A stretch of 64,000 bases of DNA from G965197405 sp965197405 (GCA_965197405.1 OZ240206.1:2232001-2296000), one strand, 5' to 3'. Numbered from the stretch's first letter, positions 7,601 to 17,204 are shown. Program-made: numbers and translations. The notes: a model not told the origin generated them from the letters alone.

Positions 7601-9094
7601 ATGGCCATACCGAGCGATCTTTTCTACATGCCCGCCACAGAGTTGGCTCTCCGCATCCGGCGGCGAGATCTCTCCCCTGTCGAGGTGGTGGACGCCTTCC
7701 TCCGGCGCATTGACAGCCGTAACCCGGCCATCAACGCCTATGTGACCGTGATTCACGACGAGGCCCGCAGGGCGGCCCAGGCCGCGGAACGGGCGATTAT
7801 GTCGGGCGAGGAGCTTGGCCCCCTTCATGGCGTCCCGATAGCGGTCAAGGACCTCTTCGAGTTCAAGGCCGGCGTCAGGAACACCTTCGGCTCGAAGCCC
7901 TTCGCGGAGTACGTTCCGGACCAGGACTCGCTCGTTGTGGAGCAGCTGGAAGGCTCTGGGGCGATTGTGCTGGGCAAGACCAACACGCCGGAGATGGGAC
8001 ACAAGGGCGTCACCGACAACCTGCTGTTCGGGCCTACCAGCACCCCCTTCGACCTGAGCAAGAACGCCGGCGGGTCCTCCGGCGGGAGCGCCGCCGCAGT
8101 TGCAGCCGGGCTTGCCCCCATAGCTCAAGGCTCGGACGGAGGAGGGTCCATCCGGATACCGGCATCCTTCTCGGGCGTATACGGCTTCAAGGCTTCCTAC
8201 GGACGGGTGGCCTCCGTCATACGGCCCGACGCCTTCTCATCCCACACGCCCTTCATCCATGCCGGCCCCCTCTCGCGGACGGTGGAGGACGCCGCCCTGA
8301 TGCTCGGCGTGATAGCAGGCCCGCACCCCCGCGACCCCTTCAGTCTCCCTGCCGATGCCACGGACTACATGGCAGCCACCCGCCGCTCCATCAAGGGCCT
8401 CAAGGTTGCCTACAGCCCTAATTTCGGCGTCTTCCCGGTGGAAGCCAGCGTCGCCAACGTAGTCGGGGCCTCGGTCGGGGCATTCGAGACTGCCGGAGCC
8501 TCCGTCGAAGAGGTACGAGTCCGCTTCACGCGGCCCCAGCAGGAGCTATCCGCCCTGTGGGTACGGCAGATTGGTGTCCTGTACGGGGAGCTGGTGGAAA
8601 ATCTGAAGCAGCAGGGTATGGACCTGCTCGGAGAGCACCGCAGCGGGTTTCCATCCCAGTTTATAGAGATGGTCGAGGCCGCTCAGGGCATGAGCGCCAC
8701 CCAATACAAGCTGGACGATATAATGCGGACTGAGGTCTTCGACGCGGTGCAGGACGTATTCGAGAATTACGACCTGCTGGTGACTCCGACCCTGGCCGTT
8801 CCGCCCGTAGACAACTCCGCGGGCGGAAACACCTTGGGGCCGTCGGAAGTGAACGGAGAGACGGTTGACCCCCTCGTCGGATGGTGTCTGACCTATCCCA
8901 TCAACTTTACGGGCCATCCGGCGGCTTCAATACCCGCCGGGTTCACCTCCGACGGTCTGCCCATAGGCCTACAGGTCATTGGCAGGAGGTTTGCCGACGG
9001 TACGGTGCTGGCCGCCAGCGCCGCCTTTGAGCGAGTGAGGCCGTGGCATGGCTCCTACCTGTGCCTGGAGCAGGCAAGCAGCCCGCACTCATAG
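7601..9094 (+). CDS. Amidase signature family hydrolase (first of two)
   Basis: A 497-aa amidase-signature enzyme that would hydrolyse a carboxamide to acid and ammonia in the cytosol. The Ser-cis-Ser-Lys triad is visible: Lys83 in GVPIAVKD, Ser159/160 in GGSSGGSAAA, and nucleophile Ser183 in GSDGGGSIRIPAS. Length and layout match stand-alone amidases rather than GatA, and no gatC or gatB is nearby. GGGGGACAGG precedes the ATG. A second amidase starts 79 bases later, about one third identical by eye, so they may act on related substrates. Substrate is unknown. Confidence 0.9.
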   Translation: MAIPSDLFYMPATELALRIRRRDLSPVEVVDAFLRRIDSRNPAINAYVTVIHDEARRAAQAAERAIMSGEELGPLHGVPIAVKDLFEFKAGVRNTFGSKPFAEYVPDQDSLVVEQLEGSGAIVLGKTNTPEMGHKGVTDNLLFGPTSTPFDLSKNAGGSSGGSAAAVAAGLAPIAQGSDGGGSIRIPASFSGVYGFKASYGRVASVIRPDAFSSHTPFIHAGPLSRTVEDAALMLGVIAGPHPRDPFSLPADATDYMAATRRSIKGLKVAYSPNFGVFPVEASVANVVGASVGAFETAGASVEEVRVRFTRPQQELSALWVRQIGVLYGELVENLKQQGMDLLGEHRSGFPSQFIEMVEAAQGMSATQYKLDDIMRTEVFDAVQDVFENYDLLVTPTLAVPPVDNSAGGNTLGPSEVNGETVDPLVGWCLTYPINFTGHPAASIPAGFTSDGLPIGLQVIGRRFADGTVLAASAAFERVRPWHGSYLCLEQASSPHS

Positions 9095-9173
9095 GGTCCG
9101 TCCCGGACATGGTAGGACCCTGTACATAGCATTGCATGACATCGAAACGTGGTGAATAGGGGAGCTATCTATT

Positions 9174-10556
9174 ATGGATAAAGCGGACATACCCTTTCTT
9201 CCCGTTACCGGGCTTTCGCGGCTGATAGAGAGGAGAGAGGTCTCTCCCGTGGAGGCTACCGAGGCCTACCTGGCGCGCATTGACGACCTGGACTTCAAGT
9301 TTGACTCCTACCTCACCGTCTGCCGCAAGGAGGCCCTCCGGGACGCCCGGGAAGCGGAGCGGGCCATCTCTCAGGGCGGCTACCTGGGTCCCATGCACGG
9401 GATACCGGTGGCGGTAAAAGACCAGTTCTGGACCAGGGGTATCCGCACTACCGTCGCCTCCAGGATACTGGCCGACTCCATCCCCGACGATGACGCTACA
9501 GTCGTGGCGAACTTGAAAAGGGCGGGGGCCATTCTGCTGGGCAAGACGAACCTGGCCGAGTTCGCCATTGGCATAGACCAGCGCTACAGCTCACCCCGCA
9601 ATCCCTGGGACCTGGATACATACGCGGGCGCGTCCAGCGGTGGGTCGGGAGCGGCCACGGCTGCCTTCCTGTGCGCGACCTCCCTGGGAGAGGACACGGG
9701 GGGATCCATACGATTCCCCGCGTCGTGGTGCGGCCTCGTGGGCCTGAAGCCCGGTTGGGGCAGGGTGAGCCGCTACGGAATCAACGGCGGCGTATGGTCT
9801 ATGGACACCGTGGGACCCCTGTCGAGGACGGTGGAGGACTCGGCTATCACTCTGGGCGCTATCGCCGGGCGCGACCCCAAGGACCCATACACCTGGAACA
9901 CCCCTGTGCCGGACTACAGGCGAGCGCTGGATGGCAATATCGGCGGCATCCGGGTGGGGGTGATCGCAGAGTACATGGCCGGCGACGGCGTGGAGCCGCA
10001 GGTCGGCGATGCAGTCCTCAAGGCGACCTCGGCGCTGGGTGAGCTGGGGGCATCGGTGGAGGAGGTCTCCATTCCCCTTGCGGTACACGCCTGGACGATA
10101 TTCTGGGCGCCCTTCGTAGTGGAGCCTGCCCTGAACCATCGGGACTGGGTGAGGGACCGCCTCCAGGACTACGGCGCCGGCACCCGCGTCACGCTCCTCA
10201 CCGGCAACGTCCTGCCGGCCCAGGCGTATTACAAAGCCCAGAAGCTGCGGACCCTCCTGAGGCGGCAGGTCCACGAGGCCTTTGAAAAATATGATGTCCT
10301 GGTATCGCCCACGATGGGGAAAACGGCCATACCGTTCAGGGACGTTGATTGGTCACTGACGAAGCACTTCTTGACCCCGATATTTAACCTGTCCGGCGAC
10401 CCGGCCATTACCTTGCCCTGCGGGTTCAGCCAAGAGGGGCTTCCCATTGGGTTCCAGATAGCGGGGCGTCCCGGCGAAGAAGGGACGGTCCTGAAGGTAG
10501 CCCACGCCTACGAGCAAAGCACGCCCTGGCATACCATGCGCCCGCCCAACGTATGA
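9174..10556 (+). CDS. Amidase signature family hydrolase (second of two)
   Basis: A 460-aa amidase with a complete triad: Lys82 (GIPVAVKD), Ser154/155 (GASSGGSGAA) and Ser178 (EDTGGSIRFPAS). It is shorter than its neighbour, mainly in the C-terminal half. ATG 9174 follows GGGGAG at 5-10 bases. The downstream enolase-superfamily gene begins 42 bases after the stop, so the amidases and that gene probably share a transcript. Known family members include nitrile-pathway and aryl-acylamide amidases; nothing here fixes the substrate. Confidence 0.9.
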   Translation: MDKADIPFLPVTGLSRLIERREVSPVEATEAYLARIDDLDFKFDSYLTVCRKEALRDAREAERAISQGGYLGPMHGIPVAVKDQFWTRGIRTTVASRILADSIPDDDATVVANLKRAGAILLGKTNLAEFAIGIDQRYSSPRNPWDLDTYAGASSGGSGAATAAFLCATSLGEDTGGSIRFPASWCGLVGLKPGWGRVSRYGINGGVWSMDTVGPLSRTVEDSAITLGAIAGRDPKDPYTWNTPVPDYRRALDGNIGGIRVGVIAEYMAGDGVEPQVGDAVLKATSALGELGASVEEVSIPLAVHAWTIFWAPFVVEPALNHRDWVRDRLQDYGAGTRVTLLTGNVLPAQAYYKAQKLRTLLRRQVHEAFEKYDVLVSPTMGKTAIPFRDVDWSLTKHFLTPIFNLSGDPAITLPCGFSQEGLPIGFQIAGRPGEEGTVLKVAHAYEQSTPWHTMRPPNV

Positions 10557-10598
10557 GTCAGAAAGCGAGCTCTATACATAATCGTGTAAGGGGAGCCG

Positions 10599-11717
10599 AT
10601 GCAAATCCGAGACGTAAAAGTCACCCTGGTCTCAGTCCCACTGAAGAAGGTCTTCAAAGGCAGCACCTATCAGATAGACCGGCGCTCTACCATCATCGTA
10701 AATATAGAGACGGACGAGGGTGTCACCGGCGAGATATACTCCGGCGATGAGCGCACCACCTATCACGAGATACGGGATCTCATTCTCGGCCCTTACAAGA
10801 ACGTGCTGGTCGGAGAGGACCCGTTTGCCGTGGAGCGCATCTGGAGGCGGCTTTTCGAGATCACGCCGCACATAGGGACCCACATGGGCGCCAAGGAGGT
10901 GGCTATGAGGGCCATATCCGCGGTGGACCTGGCCCTGTGGGACGTCATAGGCAAGACGCTAAAGACGCCCCTCTACAAGCTGCTGGGGGGCTGCAAACCG
11001 GAGATACCCATTATAGGCTACGGCTACTACCAGGAGGGCGACGAGCTGGAAGCCATAGCCGACGTCATGGTCCGCCAGAAGGAGATGGGCTACGCGGGGA
11101 CCAAGCTCAAGGTGGGCGGCACCGCGGTCCAGGACGACGTGAGACGCGTGGAGGCCATAAGGAAGGCCGTCGGCAGCGATTTTATCCTGGCTTGTGACGC
11201 CAACATGGCCTGGACCCCGCAGGAGGCTATCCGCTTCGCCAGGGAGGCGGAGGAGTATGACATAGCCTGGCTGGAGGAGCCGGTGCGCTGGCACAACCAG
11301 GTGGAGGGCATGCGCAGGGTCCGGGAGGCTACCACTATACCGGTCACGGCGGGGCAGAGCGAGCTGAGCGGGTTCGGGTGCATGGGGCTGATGAGGGGGG
11401 AGGCTGTGGACTTCCTGAACGTGGACGCCTCCATTGCCGGCGGCATCACCGAGTGGCGGCGCATCGCCGCGGCGGCCCACTTCTTCGGGGTGGACATGGT
11501 GCACCACGAGGAACCCCAGGTGGCTATTCACCTGCTGTCGGCTGTACCCCACAGCTTCTGCGCCGAGCTTTTCCCCGACCCGGAGCGGGACCCGGTATGG
11601 CACTATATGTATTCGGCCCATCCACAGCCGAAGGATGGCAAAATCAGCCCCCCGGAAGAGCCTGGCCTGGGTATCCATATAGACCAGGGCTTCGTGGAAG
11701 AGTATCGAGTAGCATGA
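10599..11717 (+). CDS. Mandelate racemase/muconate lactonizing enzyme family protein (enolase superfamily)
   Basis: A 372-aa enolase-superfamily enzyme. It has the N-terminal capping domain and a barrel with the KxK general base (Lys169, Lys171 in TKLKVGG), metal ligands Asp200 (ACDANMAW), Glu226/227 (WLEEPV) and Glu255 (GQSELS), Asp277, and a His at 302/303 (MVHHEEPQ) as the second base. These suit proton abstraction from an acid, as in mandelate racemase or sugar-acid dehydratases. AGGGGAGCC precedes the ATG. With the upstream amidases it could process an acid released from an amide. Its stop codon lies in the target duplication of a MITE. Confidence 0.9.
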   Translation: MQIRDVKVTLVSVPLKKVFKGSTYQIDRRSTIIVNIETDEGVTGEIYSGDERTTYHEIRDLILGPYKNVLVGEDPFAVERIWRRLFEITPHIGTHMGAKEVAMRAISAVDLALWDVIGKTLKTPLYKLLGGCKPEIPIIGYGYYQEGDELEAIADVMVRQKEMGYAGTKLKVGGTAVQDDVRRVEAIRKAVGSDFILACDANMAWTPQEAIRFAREAEEYDIAWLEEPVRWHNQVEGMRRVREATTIPVTAGQSELSGFGCMGLMRGEAVDFLNVDASIAGGITEWRRIAAAAHFFGVDMVHHEEPQVAIHLLSAVPHSFCAELFPDPERDPVWHYMYSAHPQPKDGKISPPEEPGLGIHIDQGFVEEYRVA

Positions 11718-11722
11718 GGCAT

Positions 11723-11927
11723 CAGGGTCCTTTCATTGTCACCCTGAGCGATAGCGAAGGGTCTAAACTCCTCGCCTTCCTGGACGTGCTGTCGCCCAGG
11801 TATTTTAGATTCCTCGCTGCGCTCGGAATGACACGCGATGGTAGCCTGCCTCTGCCTGGCTGTAGGCAGGTCTGTATTCACCCATGCCTGGCGGCAGACA
11901 GGTAACGTCGAGAATGAAAAGACTCTG
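11723..11927. mobile_element. MITE, family 1 (CAGGGTC ends), with 10-bp target duplication
   Basis: The left end CAGGGTCCTTTCATTGTC and right end GAGAATGAAAAGACTCTG are inverted copies. CATGAGGCAT (11713-11722) and CATGAGTCAT (11928-11937) flank it, a 9/10 match. Inside are the GTCACCCTGAGCG...GGGTCTAAA and TTTTAGATTCCTCGCTGCGC blocks. It has no coding capacity. Confidence 0.8.
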
Positions 11928-11981
11928 CATGAGTCATAGAGGCACACTTGAGGTATAGTATCAGGTGAAGGAGGAGAGGCT

Positions 11982-12992
11982 ATGGCTGAGCTCGGAATCT
12001 TGCTGCGCACCTATCTACCCATCGAGCAGTCCATAGAGCTGGTCCAAGAGGCGGAGCGTCGGGGCTTTCATAGCGTTTGGGTGACGGAGAGCATGGATTC
12101 CAAAGACGCCTTCACGCAGATGGCGGCGTGGGCCATGAAGACCGAGCGCATACACGTCGGCTCCGGGATTACTCCCATCTATACCCGGACGCCGGTGATG
12201 TCCGGCATGACCATGCTAAGCCTCGCCGAGCTTTCAGGCGAGCGCGCCATCCTGGGCCTAGGCACCGGGCATCCCTTCGGCGTCGAGGAAGGGCACGGGG
12301 TCAAGCTGGACCGCCCCCTGGCCTCCATTCGCGAGTACACGGAGATTGTCCGCCTGGTGACTCAGAAGCGGGAGTTCAGCTATCACGGCGAAGTCTTCAA
12401 CATCCCCGGCTATGCCGGCTACGAGCGCAGCCACTTCGAGACCCATCCTTTCCGCATCCCCATCTTCCTGGCAGCCCTGCGCTCCGGGATGGTGCGGCTG
12501 GCGGGGGAGCTGGCTGACGGCGTGCTGATGAACCTGGCAACCCCCGAGTACATTCGCCGCGCGGTGGACATATTCCGGCAGGAGGCCCGGTCAGCGGGTC
12601 GGGACCTGCGGCAAATGACCTTCGCCTCCATAGTGAACGCCTCGGTATCCCAGGACGAGGGTGCCGCCGCCGAAACCGTGCGCCGTTCCGTTGCCATGTA
12701 TCCAACCCTGATGCCCTTCTACCGCCGTATGCTCCGGGAGACCGGCTTTGCCGACGAGATGCGGGCCATCGCGCCCGAGGTGGCGACGGGCGACGTTGAA
12801 GCGGCGACCAGGAAAATCCCGGACTCGATGTTACGCTCCCTGGGGGTCTTCGGCTCCGCCCGGCAAGCTCGCGAGGGTCTCAAGGTCTTCGAAGAGACGG
12901 AGGCCGACCTGCTGGTGCTGCATCCCTTTGTGGCTGAGGGTGCCGACACGGGCCAGGCCATTGCCGACGTAATCCAGGCCTTTGGCCGCTAG
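11982..12992 (+). CDS. LLM-class flavin-dependent oxidoreductase
   Basis: A 336-aa luciferase-like TIM-barrel protein, probably using FMN or F420. Typical segments are AERRGFHSVWVTESM, the non-prolyl turn region ERIHVGSGITPIYTRTP, ERAILGLGTGHPFGVEEGHG and HPFRIPIFLAALRSGMVRLAGELADG. The family contains monooxygenases and F420-dependent dehydrogenases; the sequence does not tell which. GAAGGAGGAG lies before the ATG. It is separated from the enolase-superfamily gene by a MITE, so the original transcript may have been continuous. Confidence 0.85.
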   Translation: MAELGILLRTYLPIEQSIELVQEAERRGFHSVWVTESMDSKDAFTQMAAWAMKTERIHVGSGITPIYTRTPVMSGMTMLSLAELSGERAILGLGTGHPFGVEEGHGVKLDRPLASIREYTEIVRLVTQKREFSYHGEVFNIPGYAGYERSHFETHPFRIPIFLAALRSGMVRLAGELADGVLMNLATPEYIRRAVDIFRQEARSAGRDLRQMTFASIVNASVSQDEGAAAETVRRSVAMYPTLMPFYRRMLRETGFADEMRAIAPEVATGDVEAATRKIPDSMLRSLGVFGSARQAREGLKVFEETEADLLVLHPFVAEGADTGQAIADVIQAFGR

Positions 12993-13019
12993 TAGGAGCG
13001 ATTCGCGAATCGCCCCTAC
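12992..13019. repeat. Palindromic repeat GTAGGAGCGATTCGCGAATC type
   Basis: GTAGGAGCGATTCGCGAATCGC then CCCTAC is an almost perfect palindrome, and a related one lies at 15794-15823. The bases up to 13114 hold no gene. Confidence 0.6.
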
Positions 13020-13114
13020 GCGGGCCGTGGGACGATGGTGGAATCCCGCTCGGAGGTCAGTATGACGAAGGGTACTTTCATGACAGTACAAACCAAATAT
13101 AAAGGAGGTACGAA

Positions 13115-13441
13115 ATGATCCGAGTGTTGGTGCTCTACCCGAACGAGGAAGGCGGAAGGTTCGACTACGACTACTACGTTGATACACATATGGCTATGGT
13201 GAAGGAACGGTTTGGACAGGCTATGAAGGGGTTTCAGGTAGACAAGGGGCTATCCGGAATAGATTCGAAGTCGCCCCCTGCCTTCGTCGTAGCGACGCAT
13301 ATTTTCTTCGATTCCAAGGAAGACTTCGAGAAGGCATTCGCAGAGCACGCCAAAGCCCTGCTGGACGACATACCCAACTACACCAATCTACAGCCGCGGA
13401 CCCAGATAGACGAGATTGGGACCGTCGTTCCGGCAGGCTAG
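13115..13441 (+). CDS. EthD family protein
   Basis: A 108-aa dimeric alpha-beta barrel (ferredoxin-like) protein. It opens MIRVLVLYPNEEGGRFDYDY and has YVDTHMAMVKERFG, the HMxxV-type helix characteristic of EthD proteins. EthD was named from the ethyl tert-butyl ether degradation operon, where it supports a monooxygenase; most members are uncharacterised. AAGGAGGT sits 6 bases before the ATG, an excellent ribosome site. It may assist the upstream LLM enzyme, which is inference from position only. Confidence 0.8.
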   Translation: MIRVLVLYPNEEGGRFDYDYYVDTHMAMVKERFGQAMKGFQVDKGLSGIDSKSPPAFVVATHIFFDSKEDFEKAFAEHAKALLDDIPNYTNLQPRTQIDEIGTVVPAG

Positions 13442-13469
13442 AAAATAGGCCGGCGCCCTGAGAGCGGAA

Positions 13470-13501
13470 GGCCCCGGCGCGGATGTAATTGCGCCGGGGC
13501 C
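13470..13501. terminator. GC-rich hairpin between convergent genes
   Basis: GGCCCCGGCGC (13470-13480) pairs perfectly with GCGCCGGGGCC (13491-13501) around a 10-base loop, between the ends of the EthD and helicase genes. It lacks a T-run. Confidence 0.5.
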
Positions 13502-13520
13502 GTAGCGCCAGGCGCAACCC

Positions 13521-15723
13521 CTATTCTCGCTTCAGGTCCTCAAGATAACGACGGCCGGAATTGGTAATCTCCCAGACGCCGTGAGGCGAATCGTCAGCAA
13601 GGAACCCTTGCTTTACCAGTGCAAGCCGGCACCACTGGGCCCTGTTGCGCCATCGTGGATCTGTCGGATTGAATGGCGACGATTGCCGCTCGTACTCGCT
13701 CAGTTTCGCCCTCATCCTCCGCTCCACACTGTGTAACACTTGGCGAGCGCGAGCCGCCCAGTTCAACGAGACTTTCCAGTATTGGCTTTACGAATTCCCG
13801 AAGAGCAGTGAGCCCCTCCTCGGACCGTTTTGAATTCCTTGTTGGGGACTCCGAAGCGATAGGAGGGCTGGTTCTAAATTCTTGGTTCCGACCCTCTTTT
13901 CGCGAGTTTTCTTTGACCGGCGCTTGATGGGGATCTTCCCGGATGTGTCTCTGCGGAAGCAGACCGGCTTCTCTCGCTTCGGCCTCGAGGAGACGCAGTA
14001 GTCGGTCTCTGGCATTGTCGAAAATCATCTGCCCATTGATGGGCTGAGCTTCCAGCGCGGCCAGTTCTTCCCGCCACTCCTCAAGCTCCCGCCTGAGACC
14101 GGCTTCCCACTCGTTGTATATCCGGTACTTCTGTGGGTCGGTCTGCGGTCGTTCCTTCACCGGCAGCGTAGCAAGGTGATTCTCGAACAGCTTGTCCAGT
14201 TCGTTATCGTCGGCCAGTTCCGCCTCTCTGACCCCGGTAAAGAAACGCAGCTCATCCTTGCGCTTCTCGGTGGTGCCCCCAAGACGCCGGAGTTCCTCTT
14301 CGAGGAAATTTTTGAGGAACGGGTCCCGATGAAGGGAGATTTCATCGTCGCCTCTCAACTTCGCCAACTCCTCTAGTTCTTCGGTAACGGGCAACCGGGC
14401 TTGGATGTGGGCATCATAGTGGCATAGGTCGCAGACCAGGTCGTGGTCTTCGCCACAGCCGGTCTTTCTGCTCCATCTTACCCACGCACGCCACGCACCA
14501 CAACGGTTGCAGGGTTCCCCGAAGGGCGCGCCACAGCTGCCGCATTGATGGCTGCCCGCAGGGGATAGGCACTCACAGTCTGGGCACCGGATCACCGGGT
14601 ATTCGCTAGGAAGCTGCGCTCCTCGTGGTCGCAACGACCATTCCCGTTCTTCTTCCGGCAGCCCGTGCCGCAGGCCGTTGCCGGCCAAGTCCAGAATCAC
14701 ACAGTCATCGTCGTTTTGTTTCGGGCGCAAACCGCGCCCCACCATTTGGAGGTATAGGGACAGGCTCATTGTGGGGCGGGTCAGCACCACGCAAGCGGCG
14801 TCGGGCAGGTCGAACCCCTCGGTGGCGACGGCCACGTTTATCAGCGCCCTGAGGGTCCCTTCCTGGAATTGGCCGATCAGCCTGACCCGCTCTGAGGTTG
14901 GCATATCGCCCAGCAGTACCCCGGCAGGCACTCCGGCATCGTTAAACACGGCAACGAGGTTTCCGGCGTGCCTTACTGAAACGGCGTAGACCAGTGTTTG
15001 ACGGTTCTCGCAATGCTGCTGCCAGAAGCGCAACGCCCCGGCGGTCCAAACATCACGGTCCTCGTTAGCCAGTTCAATACCGGACTCACTGTAGTCTCCG
15101 GCAATATCAACCTGGCCGCCTCGAATCTGATCTTCCTCTGCCGGCGAGAGCACCCGCACCCGACATAGCCACTTGTCCGATTGTAGAGCCGCGACTTGCG
15201 AGCCACAGTGTAATTCCTTAAACAGGTGATCAAACCCTTCCTTTTCGGAGAGACGCCACGGCGTGGCTGTCATACCAATTACCGGACCGGGCCACTGGTT
15301 TATGGCTCTCGCCCAGCCGTCGGCAGCAGCATGGTGGGCCTCGTCTATAATCATCAGGTCGCCGCTGCTGTAGCCATCCCACACACTGGCCTTGGCAGTG
15401 TGACGACTCACCGTTTGGGCCATCAGGATGACAACGCCGTTAACTATATCGGGGGCATTGGTCCGGGGCGTCCATTGGATGTCCGATGTTGCCGGGACCC
15501 CGGCTTCTCGCAGCATACCTTCTGTTTGGATGGCTAACTCCCTGCGGTGGGTCAGCCAGACCGCCTTGCGTCCATCTTTCAGCCAACCGGACAGCAGTTC
15601 ACCGGCAATGCGGGTTTTACCGCTGCCAGTGGGCAACTGCATCATTATTTTGGCTGCTGGGCTGGCAAGCGCGTCTTCCACCCGTTTCAGCAAATCTCGT
15701 TGGTAATCCCGAAGTTCAATCAT
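13521..15723 (-). pseudogene. SF2 DEAH helicase with zinc ribbons and C-terminal winged-helix domain, frameshifted near the end
   Basis: ATG 15723 opens a COG1061-like ATP-dependent helicase. Walker A is PTGSGKTR (31-38), the Walker B box DEAH is at 127-130, TAT at 152-154 and motif VI is QMVGRGLRPK. Ten cysteines between 380 and 434 (RCPDCEC, HQCGSC, PCNRC, CDLC) suggest zinc ribbons. The final domain resembles the Mrr-N/restriction-associated winged helix, but it is split: PILESLVELGGS is in the first frame and QVLHSVERRM...WEITNSGRRYL in another. The shift lies near 13745-13765. In the first frame the protein ends at 13594 (709 aa). It is either a decaying gene or a sequencing indel. Confidence 0.8.
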
Positions 15724-15793
15724 CTAACAAATCCGGCAAGCGGGTTGCAGTCGTCGGATCCTATTCCAGGCGAGCATGGCACATGGATAAACA

Positions 15794-15823
15794 AGTAGGG
15801 GCGTATATCTATACGCCCCTACT
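15794..15823. repeat. Palindromic repeat AGTAGGGGCGTAT type
   Basis: AGTAGGGGCGTAT (15794-15806), ATCT, then ATACGCCCCTACT (15811-15823) form a perfect 13-bp stem. It is related to the palindrome at 12992. Confidence 0.7.
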
Positions 15824-15883
15824 GCTTGAACGCCTCGTGTCAACGCGTGAAGGTCAGGCGTCGGGCGACTCTGCCCCGCTGCC

Positions 15884-17170
15884 TTATACTCCCACTACGG
15901 ATTCCCTAACGCCCGAAGCCGGAAGAGGCCGCGATCCAGGCTCACGCTCGTAGGGTCCCTTGAGGCCCAGCTCGTCGGATATAGAGCGCATTGCGGGCAG
16001 GACCTCCTCCCCAAGAAGCCGTATGCTAGTCATCCTGTCCTCACGGCTGACCGGTCCGTGGTGGTGCCACATGGCAAATATGCCGGGCCGCAGGGTCTCA
16101 AGAATGGTGCGGATTTTCGGGATGATGGTATCGGGAGTACCGACTATCAGCTGCTGGTTGTCCTGCTCAGACTGGTAGCGTTTGTAGATTTTGCCCCTGG
16201 CTTCTTCGATTTCCTCGGGGGTCTCCGACGGGGTGAAGGACATAAGCTCTTCGCCACTGTTGGGGTCGGTGTAGATGCGCGCCAGGCGACGGGTGGCCGC
16301 CTTGGAGTTGTAGCCCGGCGGGAACATCCACTCGGGACGGGCAAAGGCGTTGATGCCGCCGCCGTACATGAACCCCCTGCCTATCTCCTGCGCCTTCTCC
16401 TCGGTCTCCGCCACAATCACCCTCTGGAGGTAGCCGAAGTTCTCCGGCCCGGACTGGTAGCCCTCTTGGGCCGCGGTGTCGGCGTAGAGGTTCGCCATCT
16501 CGACCGTCGGGTCTATGAAGGTGGCCAGCGCCAGGTATGGATAGCGGTGCTTCGCGCACCAGACGACGGTCTCAGGACTCACCAGGCCCGGAATCCAGAT
16601 GGGCGGATGGGGCTTCTGGATGGGCAGCACCCAGGGGTTCACATGCCGGTAGTGGTAGTGCTTCCCCTCGTAGCGGAAGGGGCCGGGTTTCGTCCATGCC
16701 TGGACGACGAGGTCGTGGGCCTCGTTGAAGAGCTCGCGGTTGTAGGCGGGGTTGGCGTTGTTGTAGAGAGATTCGCTGCCGGACCCTCGCACCCAGCCGG
16801 GCACCAGACGCCCGCCCGAGATCATGTCTATCATAGCCAACTCCTCCGCCAGCCTGATGGGGTCGGCAACGGGCAGAGGGTTGCCCAGCAGAACGATCTT
16901 TACTCGCTCGGTAATGCGGGCCAGGACGGCGGCTTCAATGTTCATCACCGCGCCCATGCAGAAGGGGGTGCCGTGATGCTCGTTGAGCATGACTCCGTCA
17001 AAGCCGACCTCTTCCGCATAGATGGCCTCGTCAAAGTAGCTGTTGTAAAGCTCACCGCCTTTGTCCGCGTCGAAGTGGGCGTTGGGTATGCCAAAGTAGC
17101 TGGCATTTTTGATGATTTCCTCTTCCGGGACATGGTAATAGGGTCGCTCTGTGAACATCATGATGTGCAT
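15884..17170 (-). CDS. LLM-class flavin-dependent oxidoreductase
   Basis: A 428-aa luciferase-family TIM barrel, longer than the 336-aa homologue at 11982. Segments include EEVGFDGVMLNEHHGTPFCM, TERVKIVLLGNPLPVADPIR, EELAMIDMISGGRLVPGWVRG and KPHPPIWIPGLVSPETVVWC. This pattern is close to alkane/limonene monooxygenase-like members that use FMNH2, so a reductase elsewhere would be needed. ATG 17170 has AAGGAGGTATCGCC just upstream. The alpha/beta hydrolase stops 34 bases before, so the two form an operon. Confidence 0.88.
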   Translation of the reverse strand: MHIMMFTERPYYHVPEEEIIKNASYFGIPNAHFDADKGGELYNSYFDEAIYAEEVGFDGVMLNEHHGTPFCMGAVMNIEAAVLARITERVKIVLLGNPLPVADPIRLAEELAMIDMISGGRLVPGWVRGSGSESLYNNANPAYNRELFNEAHDLVVQAWTKPGPFRYEGKHYHYRHVNPWVLPIQKPHPPIWIPGLVSPETVVWCAKHRYPYLALATFIDPTVEMANLYADTAAQEGYQSGPENFGYLQRVIVAETEEKAQEIGRGFMYGGGINAFARPEWMFPPGYNSKAATRRLARIYTDPNSGEELMSFTPSETPEEIEEARGKIYKRYQSEQDNQQLIVGTPDTIIPKIRTILETLRPGIFAMWHHHGPVSREDRMTSIRLLGEEVLPAMRSISDELGLKGPYEREPGSRPLPASGVRESVVGV

Positions 17171-17204
17171 GGCGATACCTCCTTCGGTTTTCCGCTGGTT
17201 TTAC

